Position numbers and translations under genes: made by a program. A stretch of 48,220 bases of DNA, from the NCBI GenBank assembly GCA_947476285.1, contig CANJPU010000041.1:1-48220 (forward strand), given 5' to 3'. The stretch's first letter is position 1; each line of letters begins with the position of its first letter. Source of the stretch: Comamonadaceae bacterium. Its GTDB lineage: Bacteria > Pseudomonadota > Gammaproteobacteria > Burkholderiales > Burkholderiaceae_C. Under the pieces are notes generated by a model. The model had not been told where the DNA came from. It did not search any database and saw only the letters and a list, made by a program, of their open reading frames with translations. Shown piece by piece: positions 1-8,380 of the stretch.

Positions 1-1
1 C

Positions 2-1240
2 AAGACCCTCGAATTCAAGGTCATCAAGCTCGACCGCAAGCGCAACAACGTGGTGCTGAGCCGCCGCGCCGTGGTGGAAGCCTCCATGGGCGAAGAGCGC
101 GCCAAGCTGATGGAAACCCTGAAAGAAGGCTCCGTTGTGCGCGGCGTCGTCAAGAACATCACCGAATACGGTGCCTTCGTTGACCTCGGCGGCATCGACG
201 GCTTGCTGCACATCACCGACATGGCCTGGCGTCGTGTCCGCCACCCGAGCGAAGTGGTGCAGGCAGGTCAGGAAATCACCGCCAAGATCCTCAAGTTCGA
301 CACCGAGAAGAACCGCGTGTCCCTGGGCCTCAAGCAAATGGGCGACGACCCCTGGATGGGCGTGAACCGCCGCTACCCGCAAGGCACCCGCATGTTCGGC
401 AAAATCACCAACATCGCCGACTACGGCGCGTTCGTGGAACTCGAGCCCGGCATCGAAGGCCTGGTGCACGTCTCCGAAATGGACTGGACCAACAAGAACA
501 TCGCACCCAGCAAACTGGTCTCTCTGGGCGACGAAGTTGAAGTCATGGTCCTGGAAATCGACGAAGACAAGCGCCGCATCAGCCTGGGTATGAAGCAGTG
601 CCGCGCCAACCCTTGGCAAGAGTTCGCGCAAAACACCAAGCGCGGCGACCGCGTCAAGGGACCGATCAAGTCAATTACCGACTTCGGCGTGTTCGTTGGC
701 CTGGCTGCCGGCATCGACGGCCTGGTTCACCTGTCCGACCTTTCCTGGAACGAAACCGGCGAAGCTGCCGTGCGCAACTACAAGAAGGGTCAGGAAGTAG
801 ACGCCATCGTTCTGGCCGTCGACGTGGACCGCGAGCGCATCAGCCTGGGCATCAAGCAGCTGGACGCTGACCCCTTCACTACTTTCGTGTCGATCAACGA
901 CAAAGGCTCTGCTGTATCGGGCAAGGTCAAGACCGTGGACCCCAAGGGCGCGGAGATCGATCTGGGCCAGGACATCATCGGCTACTTGCGCGCCAGCGAA
1001 ATCTCCCGTGACCGCGTGGAAGATGCCCGCAACGTGCTCAAGGAAGGCGACGAGGTCAATGTCGTGGTCGTCAATATCGACCGCAAGACCCGCAACATCC
1101 AGTTGTCCATCAAGGCAAAGGACATGGCCGACCAGCAAGAGCAGATGGCCAACCTGTCGCAGCAATCGGCTCGCGAAAATGCCGGCACGACAAGCCTTGG
1201 CGCACTGCTTCGCGCCAAGCTGGACAACACGGACAAGTAG
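2..1240 (+). CDS. rpsA: 30S ribosomal protein S1, C-terminal part (5' end outside window)
   Basis: S1 binds mRNA on the small ribosomal subunit and helps translation initiation. The reading frame is open from base 2, so the gene starts upstream of the window; about 412 residues are visible. They hold four S1 (OB-fold) repeats, each with the pattern GxVxxIxxYGAFVxL...GLxHxSxM/L...VxLGxKQ, starting near bases 140, 380, 645 and 905. These correspond to repeats 3 to 6 of the usual six; the last is more diverged, as is normal for S1. The protein ends with a short polar tail. The order rpsA then ihfB is the usual one in beta- and gammaproteobacteria. Identification is secure; only the N-terminal third is missing. 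Confidence 0.97.
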   Translation, partial: KTLEFKVIKLDRKRNNVVLSRRAVVEASMGEERAKLMETLKEGSVVRGVVKNITEYGAFVDLGGIDGLLHITDMAWRRVRHPSEVVQAGQEITAKILKFDTEKNRVSLGLKQMGDDPWMGVNRRYPQGTRMFGKITNIADYGAFVELEPGIEGLVHVSEMDWTNKNIAPSKLVSLGDEVEVMVLEIDEDKRRISLGMKQCRANPWQEFAQNTKRGDRVKGPIKSITDFGVFVGLAAGIDGLVHLSDLSWNETGEAAVRNYKKGQEVDAIVLAVDVDRERISLGIKQLDADPFTTFVSINDKGSAVSGKVKTVDPKGAEIDLGQDIIGYLRASEISRDRVEDARNVLKEGDEVNVVVVNIDRKTRNIQLSIKAKDMADQQEQMANLSQQSARENAGTTSLGALLRAKLDNTDK

Positions 1241-1274
1241 GCAGGAAACTGTCGTGCTGACCTTGGTCCGGCAT

Positions 1275-1312
1275 CCACGTCGCTGTGCAGCTCAAGCTGC
1301 GGGGCGACGTGG
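1275..1312 (+). other. Strong two-part hairpin between rpsA and ihfB
   Basis: A nine-base outer stem (CCACGTCGC at 1275–1283 with GCGACGTGG at 1304–1312) encloses a six-base inner stem (GCAGCT with AGCTGC) separated by a two-base loop, with small three-base bulges. No run of T follows, so it is not a classical intrinsic terminator. It could slow transcription, protect the rpsA 3' end or be an RNase III-type processing site that sets different levels of S1 and IHF. The structure is read directly; the role is inferred. Confidence 0.6.
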
Positions 1313-1348
1313 GTTGCAGGTCCGATCCGCCAGGACAAGCACACCGCA

Positions 1349-1657
1349 ATGACCCGCAGTGACCTCGTAGAAGAACTGGCCGCACGCTTTGGCCAGCTCA
1401 CACATCGCGATGCCGAATACGCGGTCAAGACCATTCTTGACGCGATGAGCGACGCCCTGGTGCGCGGGCACCGGATCGAGATTCGCGGCTTCGGCAGCTT
1501 CTCGATCAACCGGCGCCCACCTCGCATGGGGCGCAACCCGCGCTCAGGCGAGAGCGTGCAAATTCCGGAAAAGCGTGTGCCTCATTTCAAACCGGGCAAG
1601 GCACTGCGCGAAGCAGTGGACCAGCGTACGGTACAGATCCAGGCGGCTAAGAAATGA
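1349..1657 (+). CDS. ihfB: Integration host factor subunit beta
   Basis: IHF-beta forms a heterodimer with IHF-alpha and bends DNA sharply at specific sites, acting in recombination, replication and transcription. The 102-residue product has the normal length and fold signature of the HU/IHF family: an N-terminal helical part with the family's starting residues [10 protein letters not shown], then [18 protein letters not shown] near residues 48–65, which is the DNA-binding beta-arm with the intercalating proline region, then the basic [13 protein letters not shown]-terminus. It lies 108 bases downstream of rpsA in the same direction, as is common, and probably shares part of its transcription. 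No anomaly is visible. Confidence 0.96.
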   Translation: MTRSDLVEELAARFGQLTHRDAEYAVKTILDAMSDALVRGHRIEIRGFGSFSINRRPPRMGRNPRSGESVQIPEKRVPHFKPGKALREAVDQRTVQIQAAKK

Positions 1658-1769
1658 CGACTGAGTGCTGGCAAAACACCGGCGAATCGATGGACGTCCG
1701 TCGTTTGCCAAGCGCAGCGCCAGCCTCGGCCTTCATCTCGTTAGAATTTCCTCGTCACTGAGGAATCCA

Positions 1770-2051
1770 ATGAAATACCTCATGTGGCTGCTCAAAGCGG
1801 CCATTTTTTTTACTCTCTTCGCGTTCGCGCTGAACAACCAGCAGGACGTGACGGTGAATTTCTTCTTCGGCACCTTCTGGCGCGCGCCGCTGGTTCTGGT
1901 GGTGTTGGCCGCGTTCGCGATCGGTCTTGCCATTGGCGCCCTGGGCATGGTGCCGCGCTGGTGGAAGCAGCGCATGGCCGCCCGTCGTGCCGAGCAAGGT
2001 GGCGCCGCCTCTTCCGATGAAGCGATACGCGCAGGCCACCATGGACTTTGA
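1770..2051 (+). CDS. lapA: LapA-domain inner membrane protein (LPS assembly)
   Basis: LapA is a small inner-membrane protein that works with LapB in controlling LPS synthesis. The 93-residue product starts MKYLMWLLKAAIFF, has a first membrane segment at about residues 3–20, a short NNQQDVTVNFFFG periplasmic turn and a second hydrophobic segment at about 40–62 (LVLVVLAAFAIGLAIGAL), then a basic, polar cytoplasmic tail. This two-helix pattern with the conserved Asn/Gln-rich turn is the LapA (DUF1049) domain. The start at 1770 is chosen because the frame upstream reads through non-conserved sequence and GAGGAAT lies just before this ATG. It overlaps lapB by 11 bases, so the two are probably translationally coupled. 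Confidence 0.9.
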   Translation: MKYLMWLLKAAIFFTLFAFALNNQQDVTVNFFFGTFWRAPLVLVVLAAFAIGLAIGALGMVPRWWKQRMAARRAEQGGAASSDEAIRAGHHGL

Positions 2052-3174
2052 CCTCAGTTGGATTCTGTGGGGCCTGCCCATCGCTTTCGTTCTGGGTTGG
2101 CTGGCTTCCCGCCTGGATTTGCGGCAGTTGCGCATTGAGAATAGGCAAGCGCCCAAAGCATATTTCCGCGGCCTGAACTTCCTGCTCAATGAGCAGCAGG
2201 ACCAAGCCATCGACGCCTTCATCGAAGCAGTGCAGAAAGACCCGGACACTTCCGAACTGCATTTCGCGCTGGGCAACCTGTTTCGCCGACGCGGCGAATA
2301 TGAACGTGCGGTGCGGATACACGAGCACTTGCTCTCGCGTGCCGACCTAAGCCGCGCAGACCGCCAGCGGGCGCAGCATGCACTGGCACTGGACTTTCTG
2401 AAGGCCGGGCTGATGGACCGCGCGGAGGAGGCCCTGCGCAAGCTGGAGGCAAGCCCTTACGAAGGCCAGGCCCTGCTGGCCCTGCTGACCATTTATGAGC
2501 GCACCCGCGATTGGCCCCAAGCCTCTGAGATTGCACGCAAGCTGGACGCTTCGGAGCACGGCACTTTCAGTACCAGGCAGGCCCACTACCTTTGCGAACA
2601 GGCCACCCATGCAACACCACCTCAGGGTGAACGATTGCTGCGCGAAGCCATGCGCATCGCACCAGCCGCACCGCGACCGGCCATTGAGCTCGCTGCGCTG
2701 CAGTGGCGCGCTGGCCAGGCGGATGGCGCATTCAAGACCTTGGCCGAACTGGCCGAATTGGCACCGGCAGCCGTTGCGCTGGTGGCTGTGCCGCTGATTG
2801 AAGCGGCAAAGGCGACAGGCCAGCAAGCCCGGGCCATGGAAATTCTCAAGGGTAGTTATGAGGTGGCCGCGTCGCTCGATGTACTGGAGGCAATCGTGGC
2901 ACTGGAGCCCGAACCGTCAATAGCGCGCGACTGGTATGTGCGGCACCTCCAGCGCGAGCCGTCCCTGGTTGCCGCATCCAAATGGCTTGCCGGGGAACAA
3001 CTTGAGCATGAACAGTTTCATCCGCTCGTGCAGAACGCGCTGGACCACGCTGTCAAGCCGCTCACGCGCTACCGGTGTGCAGCTTGCGGCTTTGAGGCCA
3101 AACAGCATTTCTGGCAATGTCCGGGTTGCCAAGCCTGGGACAGTTACCCTGCACGTCGGGTCGAGGAATTATGA
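2041..3174 (+). CDS. lapB: LPS assembly protein LapB (TPR plus rubredoxin-like zinc domain)
   Basis: LapB (YciM) is anchored in the inner membrane and tunes LPS synthesis; in E. coli it presents LpxC to the protease FtsH. The 377-residue product has one N-terminal membrane helix (about residues 5–22), a run of tetratricopeptide repeats through the middle, and a C-terminal rubredoxin-like metal site with Cys346-x2-Cys349 and Cys360-x2-Cys363. These are the three hallmark parts of the family and the length is normal (E. coli about 389). The ATG at 2041 lies inside the end of lapA, and the stop overlaps the rfaE1 start as ATGA, so lapA–lapB–rfaE1 form one tight operon linked to envelope LPS. Confidence 0.95.
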   Translation: MDFDLSWILWGLPIAFVLGWLASRLDLRQLRIENRQAPKAYFRGLNFLLNEQQDQAIDAFIEAVQKDPDTSELHFALGNLFRRRGEYERAVRIHEHLLSRADLSRADRQRAQHALALDFLKAGLMDRAEEALRKLEASPYEGQALLALLTIYERTRDWPQASEIARKLDASEHGTFSTRQAHYLCEQATHATPPQGERLLREAMRIAPAAPRPAIELAALQWRAGQADGAFKTLAELAELAPAAVALVAVPLIEAAKATGQQARAMEILKGSYEVAASLDVLEAIVALEPEPSIARDWYVRHLQREPSLVAASKWLAGEQLEHEQFHPLVQNALDHAVKPLTRYRCAACGFEAKQHFWQCPGCQAWDSYPARRVEEL

Positions 3175-4100
3175 AACCGAGCAAAAAGAAATTGGCGCAA
3201 ACACGCGTGCTGGTCATTGGCGACGCCATGCTGGACCGCTACTGGCACGGATCAGTGGACCGCATCTCGCCTGAAGCCCCGGTGCCGGTGGTCAGGGTGA
3301 CGCGTGAGGAAGAGCGCATTGGTGCCGCAGCAAACGTGGCCTACAACGTGGTCACCCTGGGGGCTCGAGCGAGTTTTCTGGGGGTGGTCGGCGACGACGA
3401 AGCCGGTCATCGGCTGGAGGCCATGCTGCGCCAGACCGGCATTGAAACTTACCTTAAGCGCGATAAGAGCCTGAGAACCACAGTCAAGCTGCGTGTGATT
3501 GGCCGCCAACAGCAGCTCCTGCGCCTGGACTTCGAAAACGAACCCGACCATGAGTCGCTGGCGGTACAAATCGGTAGTTTCGCGCGCCTGGTACCAGCGC
3601 ATGACGCGGCGCTGTTCTCCGACTATGGCAAGGGCGGCCTCGCCCATATCGGCTCGATGATTCTGGCAGCAAGGGCTGCGGGAAAGCCGGTGCTGATCGA
3701 CCCCAAGGGGTCTGACTACTCTCCATATCGCGGCGCGACTGTGATCACCCCGAACCGGGTCGAGTTGCAACAAGTAGTTGGTGCATGGCGTGATGAAGAT
3801 GAATTGCGGACCAAGGCGCAGTCACTGCGTGAATCGCTGGGCCTGGAGGCGCTGCTGGTCACACTGGGCGAGACGGGCATGACACTGTATGACGCCAAGG
3901 GGCAGTTGCATGTGGATGCCCAGGCACGCGAAGTCTTCGATGTGACCGGCGCTGGGGACACTGTCATCGCCACACTGGCTGCACTGGTGGCCTCTGGCAT
4001 GACGCTGCGTACAGCCGTGCCACTGGCCAATCGGGCCGGCGGCATCGTGGTGGGCAAGTTTGGCACGGCCACCGTTTCATTCGATGAGCTTCTCTCGTGA
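3171..4100 (+). CDS. rfaE1: D-glycero-beta-D-manno-heptose-7-phosphate kinase (RfaE1/HldA)
   Basis: This kinase phosphorylates heptose 7-phosphate at C1 on the way to ADP-heptose for the LPS inner core. The 309-residue product belongs to the PfkB ribokinase family: an N-terminal GDAMLDRYWHG...SPEAPVPVVR substrate region and the C-terminal GAGD anion-hole motif with catalytic Asp263 (bases 3948–3959). The length corresponds to the kinase half only, so this is the stand-alone form, not the bifunctional HldE with a fused adenylyltransferase. The start overlaps the lapB stop by four bases (ATGA). In related genomes, as I recall, the epimerase hldD often follows; here it is absent from the next position. 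Confidence 0.93.
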   Translation: MKPSKKKLAQTRVLVIGDAMLDRYWHGSVDRISPEAPVPVVRVTREEERIGAAANVAYNVVTLGARASFLGVVGDDEAGHRLEAMLRQTGIETYLKRDKSLRTTVKLRVIGRQQQLLRLDFENEPDHESLAVQIGSFARLVPAHDAALFSDYGKGGLAHIGSMILAARAAGKPVLIDPKGSDYSPYRGATVITPNRVELQQVVGAWRDEDELRTKAQSLRESLGLEALLVTLGETGMTLYDAKGQLHVDAQAREVFDVTGAGDTVIATLAALVASGMTLRTAVPLANRAGGIVVGKFGTATVSFDELLS

Positions 4101-4266
4101 ACTGATTTGTCGTGACCGGCGCTGCCAGGTACATGGGCGCACTGTCGGAGCGTTGATTCATGCCGTCGCTGCAACCGAACGTCAACCAGCGCGGTAGCAA
4201 CAACGTTGAATGCTCAGTTCCGGCGGCCAGGTGGCCTCGGCACTCAACTCACTTAAGGGAAAATTT

Positions 4267-4674
4267 ATGTTCAAGAAAATTCTGACCTTGCTGGTCATGC
4301 TGTACGCAACCCTGGCCATGGCCGCTGTCGATGTGAACAAGGCCAGCGATGCTGAGCTCGACGGTATCAAGGGCATCGGCCCCGCCACCTCCAAGCTCAT
4401 CATGACTGAGCGCAAGAAGGGCGAGTTCAAGAGCTGGGAAGACTTCATCCAGCGCGTGAAGGGCGTGGGCGAAGCTCGCGCTGCCAAGCTGTCGGCTGAT
4501 GGCCTGACCGTCAACGGCGCTGCGTTCAAGGCCACAGCGACGACCAAGAAGGAAGACAAGAAGGACACCAAGGCCGCAGCCAAAGTTGCGGCAAAGGAAG
4601 ACAAGAAAGAAGCCAAGGCCGAAACTGCCAAGCCGGCCGCAAGCGCCGCCAAGGCAGCCAGCGCCAAGAAGTAA
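4267..4674 (+). CDS. ComEA-like helix-hairpin-helix protein with Lys/Ala-rich tail
   Basis: The 135-residue product starts with a signal peptide (MFKKILTLLVMLYATLAMA), followed at once by a ComEA-type double helix-hairpin-helix domain: VDVNKASDAELDGIKGIGP and GEFKSWEDFIQRVKGVG, ending near residue 82. Such domains bind double-stranded DNA without sequence preference, and in competence ComEA captures DNA in the periplasm. The last ~45 residues are almost only Lys, Ala, Glu, Asp and Thr, histone-H1-like, and are probably disordered and DNA- or wall-associated. The start is set by AAGGGA seven to eight bases upstream. A clear terminator follows 15 bases after the stop. A periplasmic DNA-binding role is likely; direct involvement in transformation is unproven. 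Confidence 0.85.
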   Translation: MFKKILTLLVMLYATLAMAAVDVNKASDAELDGIKGIGPATSKLIMTERKKGEFKSWEDFIQRVKGVGEARAAKLSADGLTVNGAAFKATATTKKEDKKDTKAAAKVAAKEDKKEAKAETAKPAASAAKAASAKK

Positions 4675-4688
4675 TTCGCGGCACTCGC

Positions 4689-4716
4689 AAAAAAACCCGC
4701 TTCGGCGGGTTTTTTT
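4689..4716 (+). terminator. Intrinsic terminator after the comEA-like gene
   Basis: A perfect stem with arms AAAAAAACCCGC (4689–4700) and GCGGGTTTTTTT and a TTCG tetraloop is followed by GTGT. The T run on one strand and A run on the other make it bidirectional, serving both the rightward LPS/ComEA operon and the leftward CoA-transferase operon that ends at 4765. Confidence 0.93.
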
Positions 4717-4764
4717 GTGTCGGCTCATCGGATCTACGCTTACCCAAGAAGCGGCGCGCGACGG

Positions 4765-6189
4765 TCAGGGCTTGAGCCATTCGGCCCGTGAGGCGCCCAG
4801 CGGCACTGGCGGCGTGTCCCAGTAGGCCCGCGTTTCACCATACTGTGCGACGGGTGCAAGGTACTGGAGTTCGCCAAACGGCGAATCCATGGTGAGGATG
4901 CTTGGGGTCACGCCGCCCGCATTGCCACTGATGCCCGGCCGAGCCTGCAAGCCCATATCCTGAACCCACATGCAGGTTTGCGCCAATGAAACTCGAACAT
5001 GGTAGCTGCCCCCGTCACGGGCGCGGCGGATGAGGCCGGCCAGCGCGCCAAACGTACCCAGATAAGAGGTGAGGTAATCGGCGAGCAACGTGCAGGGCAC
5101 TACCCGAGGCGCGTCTGCGCCGCCTTCGTCCGAGCAAACACCCGTTGCCGACTGCGCGAGGGGGTCATAACCCACATACCGGGACCAGGGGCCATTGTCC
5201 AGTCCATAGCAGCTGATCGAGACATACACGAGCCCTTTGCTCGCGGCGGCAAGTTGGGCGCATCCCAAACCGCGCTGCGCCAGCGCACCTGGCCGAAGTG
5301 ACTGAACGACAAGGTCGCAGTTGGCCGCGAGATCTTTGTATCTTGCGACATCGTCAGGCGCATCGAGATCAAGAAAAGCTGCTCGTTTGCCAAAGCCGGT
5401 GTCGATCATGAAGTTGATCGGATCGCTGGTGCGCGGCGGCGAAATGCGCAACACTTGCGCGCCTTGTTCGGCCATGCATCGGCCGATTCCTGGGCCCGCA
5501 AGAATATGGGTATTCTCCAGCACCCTGATGTCATCAAGCGGCCTTTGGGCGGCCTTGAAGGGCATGGGCCTGCCATCCCCTATTCGCTCGATTTCGATCG
5601 CCGGCCTGCCCACCAGCAGCCGGCCGTGCGCATGCGCGCGCCATTGCGCAGCACTGCGCACCATGACAAGTGGCAAGCCCCTTTCCTGACAAATGGGCTC
5701 CAAGTCGTGCGCATCCCAGGCGGCCACTGCTTTGGCGATAGCCGGCTTGGTGTTGGCACACGCAAGCACATCAAGCAGGCCGTTTCGCAACCGGGGACTT
5801 CCATGGGCCATGTAGATCCAACGCCCATCTCGCGTGCTGAAAAAGCCGTTGCCAGGTTCAGTGAATACAAACCTGATCGTGACCGGATAACCATTCTGTC
5901 TAAGGAACTGGGCCGGATTGAGCGCATGCGCGGCTGCGTGCAGGTCTACCGACACGCTCTGCAGCCTGCCCGTTTGCATGCGCCATATCTCGGCGATGGC
6001 TGCGGCCTGAGCCGCGATCGCCACGCCCATTCCGGTCGCCAGACGGTGCGGACTGTCTATGGTTGAGTCGTCACCGGTGAGCGTGACATGCGAACAATCC
6101 GGCGATAGTCCGCCGTCGCGCAGCAATTGAGCCAGAGCAGCCCGGGCATCGATGCGTGGGGACGTTTCGGAAACGGGCATGGCAGTCAT
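4765..6189 (-). CDS. CaiB/BaiF-family (type III) CoA-transferase with permuted domain order
   Basis: Type III CoA-transferases move CoA between carboxylic acids. In this 474-residue protein the segment usually found at the C-terminus of the family (DGRWIYM near residue 121, the ELE-like DLEP near 162, HGRLLVGRP near 188, EIERIGDGRP near 199) comes first. The usual N-terminal signature follows only at about residue 217 (PLDDIRVLENTHILAGP). The probable catalytic Asp is Asp342 in GYDPLAQSATG. This order is, to my knowledge, shared by a subgroup of CaiB/BaiF proteins and is not a frameshift: the frame is open throughout. It is the last gene of the GntR-headed operon. An alternative start is Met4 (6180). 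Substrate unknown. Confidence 0.85.
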   Translation of the reverse strand: MTAMPVSETSPRIDARAALAQLLRDGGLSPDCSHVTLTGDDSTIDSPHRLATGMGVAIAAQAAAIAEIWRMQTGRLQSVSVDLHAAAHALNPAQFLRQNGYPVTIRFVFTEPGNGFFSTRDGRWIYMAHGSPRLRNGLLDVLACANTKPAIAKAVAAWDAHDLEPICQERGLPLVMVRSAAQWRAHAHGRLLVGRPAIEIERIGDGRPMPFKAAQRPLDDIRVLENTHILAGPGIGRCMAEQGAQVLRISPPRTSDPINFMIDTGFGKRAAFLDLDAPDDVARYKDLAANCDLVVQSLRPGALAQRGLGCAQLAAASKGLVYVSISCYGLDNGPWSRYVGYDPLAQSATGVCSDEGGADAPRVVPCTLLADYLTSYLGTFGALAGLIRRARDGGSYHVRVSLAQTCMWVQDMGLQARPGISGNAGGVTPSILTMDSPFGELQYLAPVAQYGETRAYWDTPPVPLGASRAEWLKP

Positions 6190-6264
6190 GTCGGTTCAGT
6201 GGAACAAGTTCCGGGCAACGCACAAGGCGCGCGTGCCATGCACGCAGCGATCTCTCATGCGGTC

Positions 6265-7302
6265 CTAATCTTCTTGTTGAACGCCGGAATCCTTGATCAC
6301 AGCGGCCCATTTCTCGACTTCATTCTTGACGAAGCTTGAGAATTGAGCGGCAGTCTGAGGACGCGCCTGCAGACCCATGGCCATCAGCCGCGCCTGCAAG
6401 TCGGGTAGCGCGAGTGCTTTATTGACTTCCTCATTCAATCGCCTGACAAGATCGAGCGGCAGATTGCCCGGGCCGATCAAACCGTACCAGGTCTGTACGG
6501 AAAAGCCGGGAAAGCCTGACTCCGCCATTGTCGGAATGTCCGGGGCAGCGGGCGATCGCGCCTCGGTCGTGACCGCCAGCGCCCGCAGCCGACCCGACTG
6601 GACCAGCTTAAGCCCAGAAGTAAACGCATCGAAAATATACGAAACGTGGCCACCCATCACGTCGACCTCTGCGGGTGCTGCACCCTTGTAAGGAACATGG
6701 GTGATGTCAAGCCCCGCCATCTTCTTCATGAGCTCGCCCGACAGATGGTTTCCGCTGCCAGTTCCTGCAGAACCATAACTCAGCTTGCCGGGAGAGGCCT
6801 TGATGTGCGCAACGAGTTCGCGCATGTTGCGCACGGGCGAGGCCACCGGTACCACCAGCAGAAACGGAGAGTCGCCCACATACGCTATTGGCGTCAGGTC
6901 ACGCACCGTGTCATAGGGCAATGACTTCTTCAATGTGGCCTGGATGGGAATCGTGCTGGCCCCCATCAACAGCGTGTATCCATCAGGCGCCGACTTGGCG
7001 ACGCGCTGGTTGGCGATGATGCCTGTGGCGCCAGCCACGTTCTCAACCAGGACTTGCTGCCCCATCGACAGACTGAGCTTCTCGCCTATCGCACGCGCAA
7101 GTGTGTCAACCGGTCCCCCCGGAGGGAAGCCCACCACGATATGCAGCGGCTTTGCTGGATAGGCACCCGCTGTCTGCGCCATGACGCTGCCAGCCGTGGC
7201 ACTGACCAGGGCAAGTGTGGCGACTGCGGCGGATGCCACCCGTGCGCCAGCTCGCCCAAGCATGCGCAGACTTTGCGCGTTCATGGTGAATCGCCATTGC
7301 AT
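6265..7302 (-). CDS. Bug-family (TctC-type) periplasmic solute-binding protein
   Basis: Bug proteins are periplasmic binding proteins of tripartite tricarboxylate transport systems and bind citrate, dicarboxylates or other carboxylated solutes. The 345-residue product has a long signal peptide (cleavage near VMA-Q, about residue 42), then YPAKPLHIVVGFPPGGPVDTLAR, the diagnostic first beta strand and ligand loop, and the GSAGTGSGNHLSGELMK and HVPYKGAAPAEVDVMGG segments of the family. The start at 7302 is preferred over a longer frame and over the ATG at 7284 because AAAGGAG lies five bases before it. No TctA or TctB membrane subunit lies in the window, which is usual for the many orphan Bug genes of Burkholderiales. 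Confidence 0.92.
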   Translation of the reverse strand: MQWRFTMNAQSLRMLGRAGARVASAAVATLALVSATAGSVMAQTAGAYPAKPLHIVVGFPPGGPVDTLARAIGEKLSLSMGQQVLVENVAGATGIIANQRVAKSAPDGYTLLMGASTIPIQATLKKSLPYDTVRDLTPIAYVGDSPFLLVVPVASPVRNMRELVAHIKASPGKLSYGSAGTGSGNHLSGELMKKMAGLDITHVPYKGAAPAEVDVMGGHVSYIFDAFTSGLKLVQSGRLRALAVTTEARSPAAPDIPTMAESGFPGFSVQTWYGLIGPGNLPLDLVRRLNEEVNKALALPDLQARLMAMGLQARPQTAAQFSSFVKNEVEKWAAVIKDSGVQQED

Positions 7303-7339
7303 GTGATCTCCTTTGTTCTGTGCGTGCCCATTTGTCGGG

Positions 7340-8323
7340 TCAATCAAGCGAAATTCTCGCCGCACTGATAATCTCGCGCCACTCTGCAATATCAGATTTG
7401 ATGCGCCGGGAAAAATCGCTGGGGTTGCTTGCAATAATGATCGCCCCTTGCGATTCAAGGGTGCCGCGTACTTCCTTGCTGTTCATTACCTTGGCGAGTT
7501 CGGCGGACAGTCGATTGACAATCGCCTCGGGCGTTCCCGCAGGTGCCGCGATTCCAAACCATGTTTCTGCTTGATAACCCGGCACACCCGACTCTGCGAC
7601 CGTTGGAATGTCAGGCGCACCGGCAAATCGAGTATTACCCGTGACTGCCAAGGCTCGCAGCTTGCCAGCCCGCACCTGGGGCAAGGTAGTCACCGGATTG
7701 GCAAACATGAAAGCGATCTGGCCACCCAGAAGATCAGTCATGGCTGGCGCCTGGCCCTTGTACGGAACATGAAGAATCTCAATGCCCGCCTTCACCTTCA
7801 ATGCCTCGCCCGAAAGATGCGATGAGACACCCGTGCCGGCAGAGCCGTAAGTCAAGGTGCCAGGCTTTGCTTTTGCCAAGGCAAGAAACTGCTTGAAGTC
7901 CTGCGCAGGCACCGAGGGATGGACGGCAACCAGGAAGGGCGAGGACGCCAGGAGGGAGACCGGCGCGAAGTCACGCTCGAAGTTATAGGGCATGGTCTTG
8001 TACAGAGACATCGCCATGGCATCGCCCACATTGCACAAGAGCAGGGTGTAGCCGTCGGGGGCCGCTTTCGCCACCGCTTCCGCGCCCACCCTGCCGCCGG
8101 CCCCAACCCGGTTATCGACGATGACGGGTTGCCCCACCGCCGCCTGAAGCCCTGTTGCCGCAAGCCGCGCGATCGCATCCGCAGGGCCACCGGAAGAGAA
8201 TGGAACGATCAGACGAATTGCCCTGTTCGGAAAGCCCGCCGTGGTCTGCGCGACGGCCGATCCGAACAAGCACACCAAGAACGCGCACAACAGTTGCGCC
8301 TTAGTTCTGCTGCTGAGTGTCAT
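7340..8323 (-). CDS. Second Bug-family (TctC-type) periplasmic solute-binding protein
   Basis: A 327-residue paralogue of the next gene downstream. It has a signal peptide (cleavage near AVA-Q, about residue 26), the ligand-loop motif FPNRAIRLIVPFSSGGPADAIAR, then GSAGTGVSSHLSGEALK and HVPYKGQAPAMTDLLGG, all normal for Bug proteins. The start at 8323 is set by AGGAGA seven bases upstream; a longer frame exists but lacks a site. It lies 37 bases upstream of the first Bug gene in the same operon. Two different binding proteins beside CoA-activating enzymes suggest two related carboxylate ligands, or one current and one diverging copy. The ligand cannot be read from the sequence. Confidence 0.92.
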   Translation of the reverse strand: MTLSSRTKAQLLCAFLVCLFGSAVAQTTAGFPNRAIRLIVPFSSGGPADAIARLAATGLQAAVGQPVIVDNRVGAGGRVGAEAVAKAAPDGYTLLLCNVGDAMAMSLYKTMPYNFERDFAPVSLLASSPFLVAVHPSVPAQDFKQFLALAKAKPGTLTYGSAGTGVSSHLSGEALKVKAGIEILHVPYKGQAPAMTDLLGGQIAFMFANPVTTLPQVRAGKLRALAVTGNTRFAGAPDIPTVAESGVPGYQAETWFGIAAPAGTPEAIVNRLSAELAKVMNSKEVRGTLESQGAIIIASNPSDFSRRIKSDIAEWREIISAARISLD

Positions 8324-8380
8324 GGTGAATTCTCCTGACATTAGGTTCAACGTAACTTGATGCTGTCGCCATTGCGGCGG

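Noticed and set aside
4101..4266. Possible small gene or RNA between rfaE1 and comEA
   Set aside because: No frame with a ribosome site and no stable hairpin with a T run; nothing supportable.
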